From NCBI GenBank assembly GCA_018970165.1, contig JAGWWZ010000039.1:1-34457 (forward strand): 34,457 bases of DNA. The letters run 5' to 3'. The stretch's first letter is position 1. Each line of letters starts with the position of its first letter. This DNA is from Planctomycetota bacterium (GTDB taxonomy: Bacteria; Planctomycetota; Planctomycetia; Pirellulales; Pirellulaceae). Positions 34,347-34,457 of the stretch are shown in pieces. The position numbers were made by a program, and so were the translations under genes. Under the pieces are notes generated by a model that saw only the letters and a program-made list of their open reading frames with translations, searched no databases and was not told the origin of the DNA.

Positions 34347-34457
34347 CTACCTACGAAGAAGCGATTCTTCGAGATGCTTTCGATAGTGTTCGATCGGTGG
34401 GGTAGCTAAGCCTGGAATCTTGGCGGTTTCGTCGAAGCGACGGAGTTGGATCGCGGC
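34347..34457 (-). CDS. C-terminal end of an unidentified protein, start beyond right edge
   Basis: An open frame enters from the right edge and runs 36 codons to TAG (complement of 34347-34349). The residues include QLRRFDETAKIPG, then EHYRKHLEESLLRR at the end, a charged helical C-terminus that looks like real protein. It converges on the DUF1501 gene with 12 bases between the stops. Too little is visible to name it. Confidence 0.55.
   Translation of the reverse strand, partial: AAIQLRRFDETAKIPGLATPPIEHYRKHLEESLLRR

Overview
The window looks like a chromosomal segment of a planctomycete of the Pirellulales type (Rhodopirellula, Pirellula or Blastopirellula relatives). The reasons are: two DUF1549/DUF1553 plus DUF1501 surface cassettes with the CAQCH motif, two DUF1559 pseudopilin-like proteins each followed by a small lipoprotein, an ECF sigma factor joined to a Ser/Thr kinase with TPR repeats, and secreted proteins that open with a basic stretch and an LE-x-R-x-x-MA-like motif and carry dockerin-type repeats. 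No rRNA, tRNA, CRISPR array, insertion sequence or prophage was recognised.

Layout, left to right. (1) 1-4712: the end of a UDP-sugar pyrophosphorylase-like gene open at the left edge, then a tandem glycine riboswitch and a fused-type glycine dehydrogenase gene (gcvP). (2) 4815-6365, minus strand: a DUF1559 gene, a small lipoprotein, a strong terminator, and a 58-residue single-pass membrane protein. (3) 7017-7559: a small helix-turn-helix protein with an N-terminal cysteine cluster. (4) 7713-13805, minus strand: a probable four-gene operon of ECF sigma factor, membrane Ser/Thr kinase and two secreted proteins, closed by a terminator at 7626-7653. (5) 14311-15731, minus strand: a secreted beta-rich protein and a stand-alone TOPRIM protein resembling the C-terminal half of GyrB. 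(6) 15995-18912: two D-2-hydroxyacid dehydrogenases flanking an HpcH/HpaI aldolase. (7) 18953-23727: a DUF1549/1553 protein with a long coiled-coil insert, a DUF1501 protein and a WD40 protein. (8) 23834-25380: a sugar isomerase/epimerase-like gene convergent with a Uma2-family gene. (9) 25689-27170: a second DUF1559-lipoprotein pair. (10) 27684-29915: a secreted protein with two SGNH-type esterase domains. (11) 30083-34334: a TPR-DUF1549/1553 fusion and its DUF1501 partner. (12) 34347-34457: the end of a minus-strand gene open at the right edge.

How the parts may work together: the aldolase and dehydrogenases would handle small 2-oxo and 2-hydroxy acids, and the glycine cleavage P-protein under glycine control handles one-carbon flow. 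The two surface cassettes, the isomerase and the two-domain esterase fit the polysaccharide-degrading lifestyle of this phylum. The sigma-kinase operon looks like a regulatory module that controls two cell-surface proteins encoded with it.

The most unusual items are the orphan GyrB-like TOPRIM protein, the sigma-kinase-surface-protein operon, the short membrane protein behind a terminator, and a recurring pattern of 14-17 base tandem duplications in the intergenic spaces. All functional statements rest on motif recognition by eye, with no database search.
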